Counted from the stretch's first letter, positions 53,022-63,010 are shown. The stretch is 64,000 nt of DNA from Ignavibacteria bacterium (GCA_025612245.1 JAAXKQ010000006.1:62001-126000), one strand, 5' to 3'. Numbers and translations are program-made. The notes: generated from the sequence alone by a model not told the origin.

Positions 53022-53876
53022 TCAGGCATTCATTATTAAATTCAGTGAAATATCCAACGCTTTAACGCTGTGAGTCAGTGCCCCGACGGAAATGAAATCC
53101 ACTCCGGTTTCAGCGATTGAGCGGACGGTTTTTAAGTTGACGCCGCCCGAGGCCTCAACAAGAGCCCTGCCTTTAATCATGGCTACGGCCTCTTTCATTA
53201 AAGGAACCTCAAAGTTATCCAGCATAATTATGTCGGCTTTGGATTCCAGGGCCTCTTTTGTCTGTCCCAGATTTGTCACCTCTACCTCAATTTTTGAGGT
53301 GAAGTTCTTCTCTTTCATATAATTTCGGCAGGCTTCTACGGCCTTAGTAATGGAGCCGGAGGCTGCAATGTGGTTATCCTTAATGAGGAACATGTCAAAA
53401 AGTCCCTGCCTGTGGTTTCGGCATCCGCCCTGTGTTACAGCCAGTTTGTCAGTTATCCTCAAGCCCGGGACGGTTTTTCTTGTATCGATAATTACGGCTT
53501 TTGTACCCTTAACCGCTTCGGCAAATTTTCCGGCCAGGCTTGCAATTCCGCTCATTCGCTGCAGAAAATTTAGAGCCGTCCTTTCGGCTGAAAGGATCGA
53601 AGAGGCGCGCCCCGTTACTTCTGCAATTATCTCGCCTTTTTTTACTCTTGAGCCGTTAGAAGTATAAGCCTTAAAGACAAGTTCGGCATCCAGGAGATGA
53701 AACACTCTTTCAGTGACGTCAAGTCCTGCAATTATGCCTTCTTCGTCCTTGACCAGGAAAGTGGCCTTGCCCGGCACCTCGGAGGAAACCGTGGCTATTG
53801 TTGTAATGTCACCCGAGGCGATATCCTCGCGGAATGCACTGCTGATTATCTCGTCGATCTCATTCTGTTGGTTCAT
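53022..53876 (-). CDS. nadC: Quinolinate phosphoribosyltransferase
   Basis: Makes nicotinate mononucleotide from quinolinate and PRPP in NAD synthesis. Family stretches: GDITTIATVSSEV (about 19-31), LNFLQRMSGIA (about 101-111), RKTVPGLRITDKLAVTQGGC (20 residues, about 131-150), RQGLFDMFLIKDNH, EVEVTNL and the phosphate-binding MLDNFEVP and EASGGVNL near the C-terminus. 284 residues is normal. The flippase gene is 75 bp downstream, the thioesterase gene 12 bp upstream, so it appears co-transcribed with them. Confidence 0.96.
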   Translation of the reverse strand: MNQQNEIDEIISSAFREDIASGDITTIATVSSEVPGKATFLVKDEEGIIAGLDVTERVFHLLDAELVFKAYTSNGSRVKKGEIIAEVTGRASSILSAERTALNFLQRMSGIASLAGKFAEAVKGTKAVIIDTRKTVPGLRITDKLAVTQGGCRNHRQGLFDMFLIKDNHIAASGSITKAVEACRNYMKEKNFTSKIEVEVTNLGQTKEALESKADIIMLDNFEVPLMKEAVAMIKGRALVEASGGVNLKTVRSIAETGVDFISVGALTHSVKALDISLNLIMNA

Positions 53877-53888
53877 ATTGTTCCATTC

Positions 53889-54317
53889 TTATTGTTTTTC
53901 TTCAACTTCAGTTATATGAGGCTGCAGGGCATCTATATAGAACTGAGGCGGGCGCACCGCTTTTTTTGTATCTTCTTTCATAAAGACGTGTTCCGTGTAT
54001 CCTTCGGCCAGTACTTCACCTGTCTGGCTTCTGCGTACGACGTAGTCGATGTGGATTTTTGGCCTCGGCATCTCCTTTACCGCAGCCTCAACTTCAAGAA
54101 GGTCGTCGTACCGGCCCGGGCTCTTATAACGGATAAAGGATTCAAGCACCGGGAGCTGAAAGCCCAGGGCTTCAATTGAACTATATGGAAGACCGATTGC
54201 CCTTAAAAGCTCGGTTCTTCCGACTTCAAAATATTCCAGGTATTTGCCATTGTAAACAAACTGCATTTTGTCTGTATCGGCGTAACGGACTCTGATATAA
54301 GTTTTATGTAACAGCAT
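53889..54317 (-). CDS. YbgC-like acyl-CoA thioesterase (hot-dog fold)
   Basis: A single hot-dog domain of 142 residues in the 4HBT/YbgC family. The active-site segment RVRYADTDKMQFVYNGKYLEYFE (quoted as YADTDKMQFVYNGKYLEYFE) holds the catalytic Asp; the frequent His of the 'VYHxxY' form is replaced by Asn. It should hydrolyse short or activated acyl thioesters. In its group YbgC often accompanies Tol-Pal, which is absent here; its neighbours are nadC (12 bp) and accA. Confidence 0.85.
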   Translation of the reverse strand: MLLHKTYIRVRYADTDKMQFVYNGKYLEYFEVGRTELLRAIGLPYSSIEALGFQLPVLESFIRYKSPGRYDDLLEVEAAVKEMPRPKIHIDYVVRRSQTGEVLAEGYTEHVFMKEDTKKAVRPPQFYIDALQPHITEVEEKQ

Positions 54318-54371
54318 TAAAAGACTATTATTCCATCTAAAGTGATTAAAATCTATTTATTGAAAAACAAT

Positions 54372-55322
54372 TTATTCGTGCCAGACTCCCATCTTGGCAA
54401 ATTTGGAGAACCTCAGGTCAAGGAGCTTTTCAGTCTTAAGCTTCAAAAGCTGGTTAAGCTCTTCAAGAATGGCCGTCTTGAGGTTTTTTGCGGCGGCTTC
54501 ATAATTGGTATGGGCGCCTCCCAAGGGTTCGGGTACAATCCGGTCAATGATCTTCTGCTGCAGAAGATCCGGAGCCGTAAGCCTCAGCGCTTCAGCAGCC
54601 TGCTCCTTAAAGTCCCAGCTTTTCCATAGAATGCTTGAGCAGGATTCCGGGCTGATTACCGAATACCAGCAGTTCTCCAGCATCAGGATCCTGTCGCCAA
54701 CGCCGATGCCCAGTGCTCCGCCGCTGGCCCCTTCGCCAATAATTACGACAATTACGGGAACTTTCAGCCTGCTCATTTCCAGCAGGTTACGTGCAATAGC
54801 CTCAGCCTGCCCTCTCTGTTCCGCCTCAAGGCCCGGGTAGGCTCCCGGCGTATCGAGCATTGTAATTACGGGACGGTTAAATTTTTCGGCAAGTTTCATC
54901 AGGCGCAGAGCCTTCCGGTAGCCCTCCGGGTTAGGCATGCCGAAATTTCTGTAAACATTACTCTTAGTATCTCTTCCTTTCTGATGTCCTATGATCATTA
55001 CCTTGTGTTCGTCGATTTTGGCAAATCCGCCCACAATTGACTTGTCATCCTTGCACTGGCGGTCGCCATGCAGCTCAATGAAATCGCTGGCCATAAGGTA
55101 GATGTAATCCAGTGTATAAGGACGTTCAGGATGTCTGGCCAGTTGAACTTTCTGCCACCTGGTCAAATCGCCATACACGCTTTCTTTCAACTTCTTAACC
55201 TTTCTTTCAAGCCTGGTTATCTCATCAGCAATATCCAGTTTATCTGCATATTGCCGCATCTCACTGATTTTACTTTCAAGTTCAAAAATTGGCTTTTCAA
55301 AATCCAGCACTGCTTTATTCAT
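54372..55322 (-). CDS. accA: Acetyl-CoA carboxylase carboxyltransferase subunit alpha
   Basis: Transfers the carboxyl group from biotin to acetyl-CoA with AccD to give malonyl-CoA. Conserved pattern: [20 protein letters not shown] (20 residues, about 93-112), [35 protein letters not shown] (20 residues, about 160-179) and [17 protein letters not shown]. 316 residues is usual. Its ATG overlaps the stop of the upstream glycosyltransferase-fusion gene by 4 nt, which ties a central lipid gene to the polysaccharide locus. AccD is not in the window. Confidence 0.97.
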   Translation of the reverse strand: MNKAVLDFEKPIFELESKISEMRQYADKLDIADEITRLERKVKKLKESVYGDLTRWQKVQLARHPERPYTLDYIYLMASDFIELHGDRQCKDDKSIVGGFAKIDEHKVMIIGHQKGRDTKSNVYRNFGMPNPEGYRKALRLMKLAEKFNRPVITMLDTPGAYPGLEAEQRGQAEAIARNLLEMSRLKVPVIVVIIGEGASGGALGIGVGDRILMLENCWYSVISPESCSSILWKSWDFKEQAAEALRLTAPDLLQQKIIDRIVPEPLGGAHTNYEAAAKNLKTAILEELNQLLKLKTEKLLDLRFSKFAKMGVWHE

Positions 55323-57313
55323 AAGTTCTCCATACCACTAAACATTCTACTAAAAGTTTTGCCTAAAATCTCCAGGTCCAGCCAAATATTTTGATTCTTG
55401 GCGTAAAATATATCAAGCTTTTTCGTTTCTTCGGTATCCGTGCTATCCAGTCCTTCCGTATACCAGAACCCGGTAAGTCCGATACGTCCCAGGTATAGAT
55501 CCGTATCGGTCCTCTGACTGCACGGGCCCACGATACTTTTTCTGCCCGAAAGCACCTCGGGAAAGCCCAACACAAATCTGGAAAAATCCCCGCCTTTATA
55601 CCCGGTTTTTACGAGCAAAAATATGAAAGGATAAATAAAGATCAAAGCCGGTACCGACAGCAGGAAGTCAAAGATCCTTTTACTTATTTTGCTGGTCAAT
55701 GTGGAAATATTGTAAAATATCTCGAGTAAAGGGATCTCCTCCAGCATGGTAATAGAGGATTTACCAACCAGAAAGTCGAGTCCGCTTCCGGCTACCTTAA
55801 AATCCACATTTTCTCCCTGGCACTCCGAGACCACGGCAAGCATCTGGTTATAAGACATCTCACCCGAGGCAAAGATGACTTCTGAAATCTTTTTTTCCCT
55901 GATGATCTTCTTTATATTCTCCAGGCTGCCAATGACTTCCAGACCTTCGATCTTCTCCCCAACGCGCATTCTGTTCAGGCCTATGAGCCCTGCAATCTTT
56001 TGTATGCTTGTCAGTTTTGTTTTAAGTTTTCTTGCCAGGTCCAGCGCATGCCTGTCCGTGCCGACAATGAGTGTTCTGGTCTTATAAATTTCTTCTTTCA
56101 TCCCCAGCTTAAAACCCAGTTTGAAAACTATCCGCCAGGCAGGAAGCATAAATATAAGGATTAAATAGGTATAAATGAGCACCGCCCTGCTGTAGGCGTA
56201 CTGCTTGAAGAAATAAGTAACCGAGGATAAGATAAAAAAGCCCAGTACAATTGAATAAAGAATGCGTAAAACTGAAATGGAATCCTTTTTATATGCGCCC
56301 GTAATTGAAGCAATTGATATCTGTATGAGAGCAGGAATTATGTATATTCCCGTAACCGCACCCAGAGGGAAGCCCAGCCAGTGCGGCGAATGGTAAAGAT
56401 GGGCTGCAATATAGAGCGAAAGGTCAAAAAATAAAAAGTCGGCAACAATGGCCAGTGCAGCCAGCCTGTAAACATTCAGAAATGCAAAAAGCTGCCGGAC
56501 TATAATTGCAAAGCGGAGCATAACCTGCACAATAAAGGAAGAAGAAAAATGCTTTTTTACGAACAGGTGCATGGCCTCATAAAACACCTTAGTTTCATCC
56601 ATGCTGCTGCGCTTAGTGCTTTCCCCCTTGTAGTGGATTATCTGTGTGTCGTGCACATAAAAGACCTTAAAGCCGGCCTTCTGAACGCGGTAGCACAAAT
56701 CCAGGTCCTCGCCATACATAAAGAACTGCGAATCGAAGCCTCCAATTTTTTCATACACCTCGCGTTTCATCATCATGAATGCACCCGAGATTGCATCAAC
56801 CTCATAGGTCTGGTTTTCATCCAGGTATGTCAGGTTGTAGCCCGCAAAGAGCCTGCTTTTAGGGAAAAGCCTGCTAAGCCCAGTCACCTTTGTAAAGGAG
56901 GTCCAGGGACCTGGAAATCCTCTCCTGCACGCAAGCTGCAGCGTTCCGTCCGAATTCAATACCTTGCAGCCCACTAGTCCGGCCTCGGGAGTTTTTTCCA
57001 TAAAGTAAATGAGCTTCTGGAAAGTATCTTCCTGGACTATGGTATCCGGGTTAATTAAAAGGATGTACTTGCCCTTGGAGATTTCGAGACCGAGGTTGTT
57101 AGCACGACCGAAGCCGAGGTTTTTCTGGCTTGCGATCAGTCTAACCGAGGGGAATTTCTCGCGTATGATTTCTACACTGCCGTCGTCGGAGGCATTATCT
57201 ATGACTATAATTTCTTTGGAAATGTTACCGGAACTCTTCTCTATGGAACTTAGCAGGTTCTGCAGGAATTCCTTAACATTAAAATTAACGATAATTATAG
57301 ATAGATCTATCAT
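55319..57313 (-). CDS. GT2 glycosyltransferase fused to a degenerate PGT-like membrane module
   Basis: Residues 1-260 form a GT2 (rhamnosyltransferase-like) domain: [17 protein letters not shown] (37-46), the LLINPDT metal-binding segment (85-91), and [18 protein letters not shown]. From about 265 there are several membrane segments (about 284-390) and a nucleotide-binding-like domain (about 410-535, [17 protein letters not shown]), as in the large PGTs of the WbaP type. The last part begins KRIFDF (545) and keeps GRKSIVGP (590-597), but the stretch with the PGT catalytic Asp-Glu and the KFR(S/T)M loop is missing: about 55 residues fewer than in the intact PGT at 59-60 kb. The PGT part cannot be catalytic by the known mechanism; GT2 may still be. 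Overlaps accA by 4 nt. Confidence 0.85.
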   Translation of the reverse strand: MIDLSIIIVNFNVKEFLQNLLSSIEKSSGNISKEIIVIDNASDDGSVEIIREKFPSVRLIASQKNLGFGRANNLGLEISKGKYILLINPDTIVQEDTFQKLIYFMEKTPEAGLVGCKVLNSDGTLQLACRRGFPGPWTSFTKVTGLSRLFPKSRLFAGYNLTYLDENQTYEVDAISGAFMMMKREVYEKIGGFDSQFFMYGEDLDLCYRVQKAGFKVFYVHDTQIIHYKGESTKRSSMDETKVFYEAMHLFVKKHFSSSFIVQVMLRFAIIVRQLFAFLNVYRLAALAIVADFLFFDLSLYIAAHLYHSPHWLGFPLGAVTGIYIIPALIQISIASITGAYKKDSISVLRILYSIVLGFFILSSVTYFFKQYAYSRAVLIYTYLILIFMLPAWRIVFKLGFKLGMKEEIYKTRTLIVGTDRHALDLARKLKTKLTSIQKIAGLIGLNRMRVGEKIEGLEVIGSLENIKKIIREKKISEVIFASGEMSYNQMLAVVSECQGENVDFKVAGSGLDFLVGKSSITMLEEIPLLEIFYNISTLTSKISKRIFDFLLSVPALIFIYPFIFLLVKTGYKGGDFSRFVLGFPEVLSGRKSIVGPCSQRTDTDLYLGRIGLTGFWYTEGLDSTDTEETKKLDIFYAKNQNIWLDLEILGKTFSRMFSGMENL

Positions 57314-57321
57314 TCTATTAA

Positions 57322-58041
57322 TTATAGTCTGCCCAAAATACTTTTAAATCTGAGTTTCCAGACCATGAAAACGGCTTCACGCACTATTTTCTTATTCATC
57401 TTAGAGCGGCCTTTCACGCGGTCGATAAAGATAATCGGAATCTCCTTAATCTTAAAGCCGGCCTTCCAGGCCTTATAGTTCATTTCAATCTGGAAGGAAT
57501 AACCGTTGGACCTAATATCCTTAAGATTTATTGTTTCAAGCACGCTACGCCTGAAAATCTTAAAGCCCCCGGTAGAGTCGGCTACAGGAATACCGGTAAC
57601 AAACTTTGTGTAATAATTTGCAAAATAACTGAGCAGAAGCCTGCGCATGGGCCAGTTTACCACGTTGACCCCTGTAATGTAGCGGCTTCCGATTACGAGG
57701 TCGTTATCGCGGATCTCCCTGAAAAAGTTTCCAATTTCTTTTGGATCGTGCGAATAATCGGCATCCATCTGAATGGCATAGTCGTAGCCGTTTTCAAGCA
57801 TGTACCTGAAACCGGCCACGTAAGCCGTTCCTAAACCCATTTTCTTCGGGCGTTCGATGAGCTTAATACAACCGTTATTTTCCTGCATCTTCCGCACGTA
57901 ATCAGCCGTGCCGTCAGGAGAGTTGTCATCAACAATAAGTATATCCAAATGAGGATAACGGTCCATCAGGTCAGGTATAAGCACACTGATGTTTTCCATT
58001 TCATTGTAAGTCGGAATTATAACGATTGATTTCCCATCCAT
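57322..58041 (-). CDS. Polyprenyl-phosphate glycosyltransferase, DPM1-like GT2
   Basis: 239-residue GT2 enzyme of the dolichyl-phosphate mannose synthase/ArnC group that loads a sugar onto polyprenyl phosphate. Catalytic pattern: VIIPTYNE (about 6-13), IVDDNSPDGT (about 36-45), IQMDADYSHDP (about 91-101) with the metal-binding Asp pair, and DSTGGFKIFRR, ending YKAWKAGFKIKEIPI. No C-terminal membrane domain, so it is the soluble short form. It starts 5 bp after the DegT gene end and precedes the fusion gene by 9 bp on the same strand. Confidence 0.9.
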   Translation of the reverse strand: MDGKSIVIIPTYNEMENISVLIPDLMDRYPHLDILIVDDNSPDGTADYVRKMQENNGCIKLIERPKKMGLGTAYVAGFRYMLENGYDYAIQMDADYSHDPKEIGNFFREIRDNDLVIGSRYITGVNVVNWPMRRLLLSYFANYYTKFVTGIPVADSTGGFKIFRRSVLETINLKDIRSNGYSFQIEMNYKAWKAGFKIKEIPIIFIDRVKGRSKMNKKIVREAVFMVWKLRFKSILGRL

Positions 58042-58046
58042 AAAGG

Positions 58047-59171
58047 TTACTTTTTCCCCACAAATTCTGTTATGGCACTTGCTATATATTCAATTTCCTC
58101 AGCCGTCAGCTCGGGATACATCGGCAGAGAGATGATTTCTTTTGCTACAGTTTCAGCCACGGGCAGGTTAAAACTCCTGGCTTCATCTACAAAGGCTGGC
58201 TGCTGATGAAGAGGTATAGGATAATGAACTGCCGTTGGTATTCCCTTTGCAGAAAGGAATTCCTGCAGCCCTTTTCTGTCCTTGACCCTGATTGAGAACT
58301 GGTGATAAATGTGAGTGGAATACTCTGCATTAAACGGAGTGATTACGTTCGCATCCTTGAGATTTTCCCTGTAAATATGGGCATTATTGGCCCTTGCCTT
58401 ATTCCACTTGTCAATATACTTAAGTTTTACGCCCAATATGGCTGCCTGCAGGGCATCCATTCTGGAATTGAGACCGAGCATTTCGTGCACGTAGCGCTCC
58501 TTTGAACCGTGGGCGGCAATCATGCGGATCTTTTCAGCCAGCTGGTCATCCTGAGTAAACACCATACCGGCATCTCCATATGCACCGAGGTTCTTGCTCG
58601 GGAAGAAGCTTGTTGCACCGATTGTTCCGAGTGTACCAACCTTCTTTCCCTTGTATTCCGTACCAAATGCCTGTGCGGCATCTTCAATTACATAAAGTTT
58701 ATGCTTCTTTGCAATTTCAAGTATCGGGTCCATGTCGGCAGCCTGTCCGTACAGGTGAACAGGAATAATAGCCTTTGTTTTTGCAGTTATTGCGGCTTCA
58801 ATTTTTGCCGGGTCGATTGTATAAGCGTCATTTAAGATATCAACATAAACTGGGACAGCCCCGAGTAAGGCAATTGTTTCAGCAGTGGCAACAAAGGTAA
58901 AGGGTGTCGTAATGATCTCATCCCCGGGTTTGATGTCCAGAGCCATCATGGCAATCTGAAGGGCATCTGTTCCGCTGGCGCATGCGATTGCATGTTTAAC
59001 CCCCAGGTAATCAGCACATCCGCTTTCAAAGTCACTTACCTTCCTGCCCATAATGAACTGTGTAGATTCAACTACATCTTTAATTGCCGCGTCTATTTCA
59101 TCTTTAATAGAAGCATACTGCTTCTTCAAATCCACCATATTAATTTTCATTTTAGCTCCATTTTTATTCAT
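58047..59171 (-). CDS. DegT/DnrJ/EryC1/StrS-family sugar aminotransferase
   Basis: PLP enzyme that aminates a nucleotide-activated keto-sugar. The internal-aldimine Lys is in SFFPSKNLGAYGDAG (K about 184 from the ATG at 59150), with EDAAQAFGTEY (about 160) preceding and GCADYLGVKHAIACASGTDA (20 residues) at the N-terminal side. The C-terminus YPIPLHQQPAF is typical. Two starts are possible: ATG 59171, overlapping the upstream PGT gene by 8 nt, and ATG 59150, which has GGAGC close before it. It supplies an amino sugar to the polysaccharide; the exact sugar is not readable. Confidence 0.92.
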   Translation of the reverse strand: MNKNGAKMKINMVDLKKQYASIKDEIDAAIKDVVESTQFIMGRKVSDFESGCADYLGVKHAIACASGTDALQIAMMALDIKPGDEIITTPFTFVATAETIALLGAVPVYVDILNDAYTIDPAKIEAAITAKTKAIIPVHLYGQAADMDPILEIAKKHKLYVIEDAAQAFGTEYKGKKVGTLGTIGATSFFPSKNLGAYGDAGMVFTQDDQLAEKIRMIAAHGSKERYVHEMLGLNSRMDALQAAILGVKLKYIDKWNKARANNAHIYRENLKDANVITPFNAEYSTHIYHQFSIRVKDRKGLQEFLSAKGIPTAVHYPIPLHQQPAFVDEARSFNLPVAETVAKEIISLPMYPELTAEEIEYIASAITEFVGKK

Positions 59172-60576
59172 AATGTCCTTTACCGAAAAGGACTACAAAT
59201 ACTGTTCTGAACAAAATCTTAAAATCCATGCGCAGCGACATGTTTTCGATATAAAACAGGTCGTAGCGCAATTTTGTCTTCACGTCTTCAATTGTCTCGT
59301 CGTATTTGTGCTTAACCTGAGCCCAGCCCGTAACACCCGGGCGAACCTTGAGCCTTTTCTTATAAAGGGGGATTTCCTGGGCCAGCTTTTCGACAAAATA
59401 TGGCCTTTCAGGCCTTGGACCGACAAGACTCATCTCCCCTTTAAGAACGTTAATCATCTGGGGTATTTCGTCAATCCTAACCTTGCGAATGAATTTTCCC
59501 ACGCGCGTAATTCTGGGGTCGTTTTTCTGCGACCATACCGGGCCGGTCGATTTTTCCGCATCGTTTCGCATAGAGCGGAATTTATAAATATCGAATTCCT
59601 TGCCGTTAAGTCCCGCACGCTTCTGCTTGTAGAGCACGGTTCCAGGGCTGTCGAGCTTAATTAAGACCGAAACGACCAGAGTAACCGGAAGTGAAACAAG
59701 TAAAATAAGCAAAGAAATGCAAATATCCATCAGGCGTTTTACTTTTTTCTCCCATTCCGGCATAAGCTCAGGCATGATATCGATCAACGGGAATCCGTAA
59801 ATATGGCTCGTCTTTGCCTGCCCTGAAATTATTTCGTACAGGTCGGCTAATATCTTGATATTCACATTCTTGCTGTCGCACTTGCTAATAATCTCCAGAA
59901 TCGTATCCTCCTGGTTCTTATCAAGTGCAATAATGATCTCCTGGACATTATAGTTATCGATTGTCTGTGTGATACTGTCAACCGAATCCAGGACCTTTAC
60001 GCCCTTGAATTCCTTGCCGATGTTTTCCGGCTTCTGTGCCACATAGGCAATTATATCAAGGCCGAGCGCCCTGTGCCTGGATATCTGCTCATGAAGACTG
60101 TTTGCTCTTTGATTAAAACCCACTATCAGTGCATTTTTCCTTCCAAAACCCTTAATAATAAGGCGCTTCTGCAGGCTTCTGACCATGAGTCTTCCGGCTC
60201 CGACGGAGAAAAGAAAGAAAGCCCAGTAAATAAATATTAAAAGGCGGTTATTCACCGTACTTTCCCGTTTAGAGGTATCATCCATAAAAATGATAAAGAA
60301 AAGAAGGAAGGTACCAAAGAAGGCTGCCTTAAAAAGAGCAGAAAGCTCGTCAAAACGGGAGGCTGCAAACCAGGTCCTGTAAAGTCCTACAAAAAGAAAT
60401 ATTATAAACCAGTAAAAGTAAATTACCAGTCCCGGTGTAATCAGTTCCGGCTCAATATACTGGTCAAGCAGGCCGCTTTTCACCCTGAGGTAGTAATAAA
60501 CCAGCCATGTCAGGTTTATCATCAGGAAATCGACAACTAAAAGAAGTGAAATTTCAATTTTTTTATTCATGGTCAT
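59164..60576 (-). CDS. Intact polyprenyl-phosphate sugar-1-phosphate transferase (PGT)
   Basis: Starts surface polysaccharide units by moving a sugar-1-phosphate from a nucleotide sugar to undecaprenyl phosphate. Residues 1-135 hold about four membrane segments, followed by a nucleotide-binding-like domain (about 145-260). The catalytic monotopic PGT domain (about 280-470) is complete: KRLMDI (280), IYKFRSM (about 330-336), RIDEIPQ with catalytic Asp-Glu (D369, E370) and SLVGPRP (383-389). Length 470 is typical of WbaP/WcaJ proteins. It overlaps the next gene upstream (60563-60576) by 14 nt. Sugar identity unknown. Confidence 0.94.
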   Translation of the reverse strand: MTMNKKIEISLLLVVDFLMINLTWLVYYYLRVKSGLLDQYIEPELITPGLVIYFYWFIIFLFVGLYRTWFAASRFDELSALFKAAFFGTFLLFFIIFMDDTSKRESTVNNRLLIFIYWAFFLFSVGAGRLMVRSLQKRLIIKGFGRKNALIVGFNQRANSLHEQISRHRALGLDIIAYVAQKPENIGKEFKGVKVLDSVDSITQTIDNYNVQEIIIALDKNQEDTILEIISKCDSKNVNIKILADLYEIISGQAKTSHIYGFPLIDIMPELMPEWEKKVKRLMDICISLLILLVSLPVTLVVSVLIKLDSPGTVLYKQKRAGLNGKEFDIYKFRSMRNDAEKSTGPVWSQKNDPRITRVGKFIRKVRIDEIPQMINVLKGEMSLVGPRPERPYFVEKLAQEIPLYKKRLKVRPGVTGWAQVKHKYDETIEDVKTKLRYDLFYIENMSLRMDFKILFRTVFVVLFGKGHYE

Positions 60577-61789
60577 TCAATGCTTCATAAAACTTCTGCA
60601 TAACTTTGGCCCTGTCAAATTCCTCCTCAGCTCTCCTGCGGCCGTTTTTGCCGAGCTGTTCAAGTAGTTTCCTGTTTTTGTACAATTCCATGATCTTTTC
60701 GGAAAGCATGCCGGAGTTTTCAGGCTCAACATACATCCCACAGTTGGCGCTTTCAAGAATTTTCCTTGCCTCCCCGTCGACACACAATAGAACGGGAATT
60801 TCGGCGGCCATGCTTTCATAGAGTTTTGACGGTATGGTAATCCTGAACAGATCGTTCTTGACAAGAGGAATTGCCATCACATCGAAAAGTGAAATATATT
60901 TAATTATTTCCTCTCTTGATACAGGCGGCTGAAGTATGACATTTTTAAGGTCATTTCTCCTTATATCCTCTTCAAGCCCGGGCTTATCGATGCCGTCACC
61001 AATAATAAGATAAACTATGTCGTTGTTATCCCTCGTGCACCTTGCCGCTTCTGTCATTATCTTAAGGCCCTGTGCGCTGCCGATGTTTCCGGCATAACCA
61101 ACGACCAACTTATTCTCAAGACCCAGTTTCTTAAGCAGGGAATCGTCCTTTGGAGCTTTTTTTATCAGTGCCCCGTTCACAAAGTTCGGTATATAGAGCA
61201 CTTTCTTTATAAAAGGGTGTAGGTTTTTGACCTTATTCTGTGTCAGCTTTGTAACAGTGTTGACAAAATCGCTGTTGGAATAAATTGCCTTTTCCAGCTT
61301 TTCAGCGAGGCTGATGACCCTTTTGTTTTTCAGGAAGCCGAGCTGTACAGCCGACTCTGGCCATAGATCCCCTATATCGAAAATGAATTTTACTTTTCTG
61401 ATTTTTTTGAGAATGATACCTGTAATACCTGTAAAAAGGGGCGGAGAAATTGTAAGCAGATAATCTATCTTTCTGATCTTAAACAAAGATACAATGGTAG
61501 ATGAAAAAGTAAAGGACAAATAGTAGAGCATCCTTTTTATAAACTTGCCCCTGTCGCTGGCATAAACAAACGTCCTGTAGACTGTTACCCCGTTGTCCTC
61601 AGATTTCTCAAAAAGCTTAAGTTTGGTCTTTGCGTCTTCTTTTTTCATCAGGTAACTTGGGAAAGGAGTAACTACTGTAACCTTGAGCCCAAGCCTTGAG
61701 AGTTCTTCAACGAATCCTACGCTGCGCTGTGATCCACCGCCGATTTCGGGAGGGTAATACTGGGTAACGAGGACGAAATTTTTTGGCAT
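60563..61789 (-). CDS. GT4-family glycosyltransferase
   Basis: GT-B enzyme of family 4, 408 residues. N-terminal start QYYPPEIGGGSQRSVGFVEEL (quoted as QYYPPEIGGGSQRS), central GYAGNIGSAQGLKIMTEA (about 233-250) and donor-site SKLYESMAAEIPVLLCVDG (about 325-343), followed by GEARKILESANCG. It resembles WbuB/WcaI-type transferases that add later sugars. It ends within the start of the PGT gene and follows a second transferase gene by 18 bp, so the polysaccharide genes are tightly packed. Confidence 0.9.
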   Translation of the reverse strand: MPKNFVLVTQYYPPEIGGGSQRSVGFVEELSRLGLKVTVVTPFPSYLMKKEDAKTKLKLFEKSEDNGVTVYRTFVYASDRGKFIKRMLYYLSFTFSSTIVSLFKIRKIDYLLTISPPLFTGITGIILKKIRKVKFIFDIGDLWPESAVQLGFLKNKRVISLAEKLEKAIYSNSDFVNTVTKLTQNKVKNLHPFIKKVLYIPNFVNGALIKKAPKDDSLLKKLGLENKLVVGYAGNIGSAQGLKIMTEAARCTRDNNDIVYLIIGDGIDKPGLEEDIRRNDLKNVILQPPVSREEIIKYISLFDVMAIPLVKNDLFRITIPSKLYESMAAEIPVLLCVDGEARKILESANCGMYVEPENSGMLSEKIMELYKNRKLLEQLGKNGRRRAEEEFDRAKVMQKFYEALNDHE

Positions 61790-61807
61790 AATTAAATATC
61801 GAGATTA

Positions 61808-62974
61808 TTAAAAACTATTTTTCTTGCTTTCGGTATTAAGGATAACATCGGTTATCTTTTCTGTAACTGCCTTCCAGGAGTACTCCATTGCTCTTTGGCT
61901 CCTTGCCTGATTTCTTTCGGCAGTAGAATCTTCTACGGCTGTTTTAATCAGCCTAATAAACTCATCTTCGCTTTTAGCTATAAAAACAAGGTCGCTGAAT
62001 TTTCTTACTTCTGTCAAATCCGTAGAAACTACAGGAATGCCCATTGCCAGATATTCATATAGCTTTATCGGATTACAAGCCCTCGTAAGATTATTTTCTT
62101 CAAATGGTATAATCCCAACGTCAAACAGTTTCGCATAGTCGGGCAGGTCGCTATATGGAACCTCTCCAATATACTTTATATTCCCTGCAGCATTAAAACC
62201 CGAGATATCCATCTCAACTCTTCCGATGATCAGGAACTCATATTCCGGGTATTCTTTTGCAGCACGGATAATTAGACTAATGTTTGTCCAAAGTGGAGCA
62301 ACTATTCCAAAATACCCTATTACGGGCTTTCTAATTCCTTTCAGGGCTTCCGGAATTTTTCTGCACTGCATGTTAAAATGTTCCAGGTCCACCCCCTGCG
62401 GCAGATAATGCGGATTACCTTTTGGGGTTTTTCTGCTGTTAATTAACGTCTCAGAAACTGCAAAACAGGAATCAGCTTTCTCAAGCAGACTATTCTCAAA
62501 CTCAACCAGCCTCTTGAATGCACCCTTGAAATGGGAGTAGTCATCGAGGCAAATATAATGGACGGAACTTTCATCAAGACAGCCCACAATCTGGCTCATT
62601 ACAGGAGATGAAGTAATGAGAACAGGGTTCTTAAAACGGTGCTCCTTAACTGCAGCTCTTAATTTTCTTAGAAGCAGAATTTTGTTCAGCATTTGAACAA
62701 TTTTAATGTCGTGCAAAGGGATGACAAAAGGATGCACTTTTATTACCGGAGAAGCACCTTCTTCAGCACGGGGAACCTTTTGATGGAAAACACTTGAGAG
62801 TTTCTCAAAGGCACGCTTCAGGTCGCTCAACTTGAATTCTGGCTTCCTCAGTCCAAGCGAACCGATCCACATTACCCGGTTATTCTCTGCTAAAACACGT
62901 CCAATATGCTGTATTGTAGAAGGATACCGCCCCCAATCATCCCCAAATATGATAATATCTCTGTTTTTAAGCAT
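61808..62974 (-). CDS. Glycosyltransferase, GT-B type
   Basis: 388 residues. The N-terminus IIIFGDDWGRYPSTIQHIGR (20 residues) resembles transferases that act on a teichuronic/exopolysaccharide backbone. The donor side has GYFGIVAPLWTN (about 221-232), FLIIGRVEMD, NIKYIGEVPYSDLPDYAKLF (20 residues) and PIKLYEYLAMGIPVVSTDL (about 301-319), with the expected Glu. First gene of the minus-strand polysaccharide run; a Bacteroidota-type -7 element lies 29 bp upstream. Confidence 0.88.
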   Translation of the reverse strand: MLKNRDIIIFGDDWGRYPSTIQHIGRVLAENNRVMWIGSLGLRKPEFKLSDLKRAFEKLSSVFHQKVPRAEEGASPVIKVHPFVIPLHDIKIVQMLNKILLLRKLRAAVKEHRFKNPVLITSSPVMSQIVGCLDESSVHYICLDDYSHFKGAFKRLVEFENSLLEKADSCFAVSETLINSRKTPKGNPHYLPQGVDLEHFNMQCRKIPEALKGIRKPVIGYFGIVAPLWTNISLIIRAAKEYPEYEFLIIGRVEMDISGFNAAGNIKYIGEVPYSDLPDYAKLFDVGIIPFEENNLTRACNPIKLYEYLAMGIPVVSTDLTEVRKFSDLVFIAKSEDEFIRLIKTAVEDSTAERNQARSQRAMEYSWKAVTEKITDVILNTESKKNSF

Positions 62975-63002
62975 CCTTTGTCAGTTTTATTAAAGATTAT
63001 TG

Positions 63003-63010
63003 CAAAGTTA
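63003..63010 (-). promoter_or_regulatory. Candidate -7 element for the polysaccharide run
   Basis: TAACTTTG on the minus strand (CAAAGTTA on plus) is a full match to TAnnTTTG. A start near 62998 would leave a ~24-nt leader before the ATG at 62974. A good TTG -33 box is not seen at 19-21 nt, so the call is weaker than at 30724. Confidence 0.4.
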
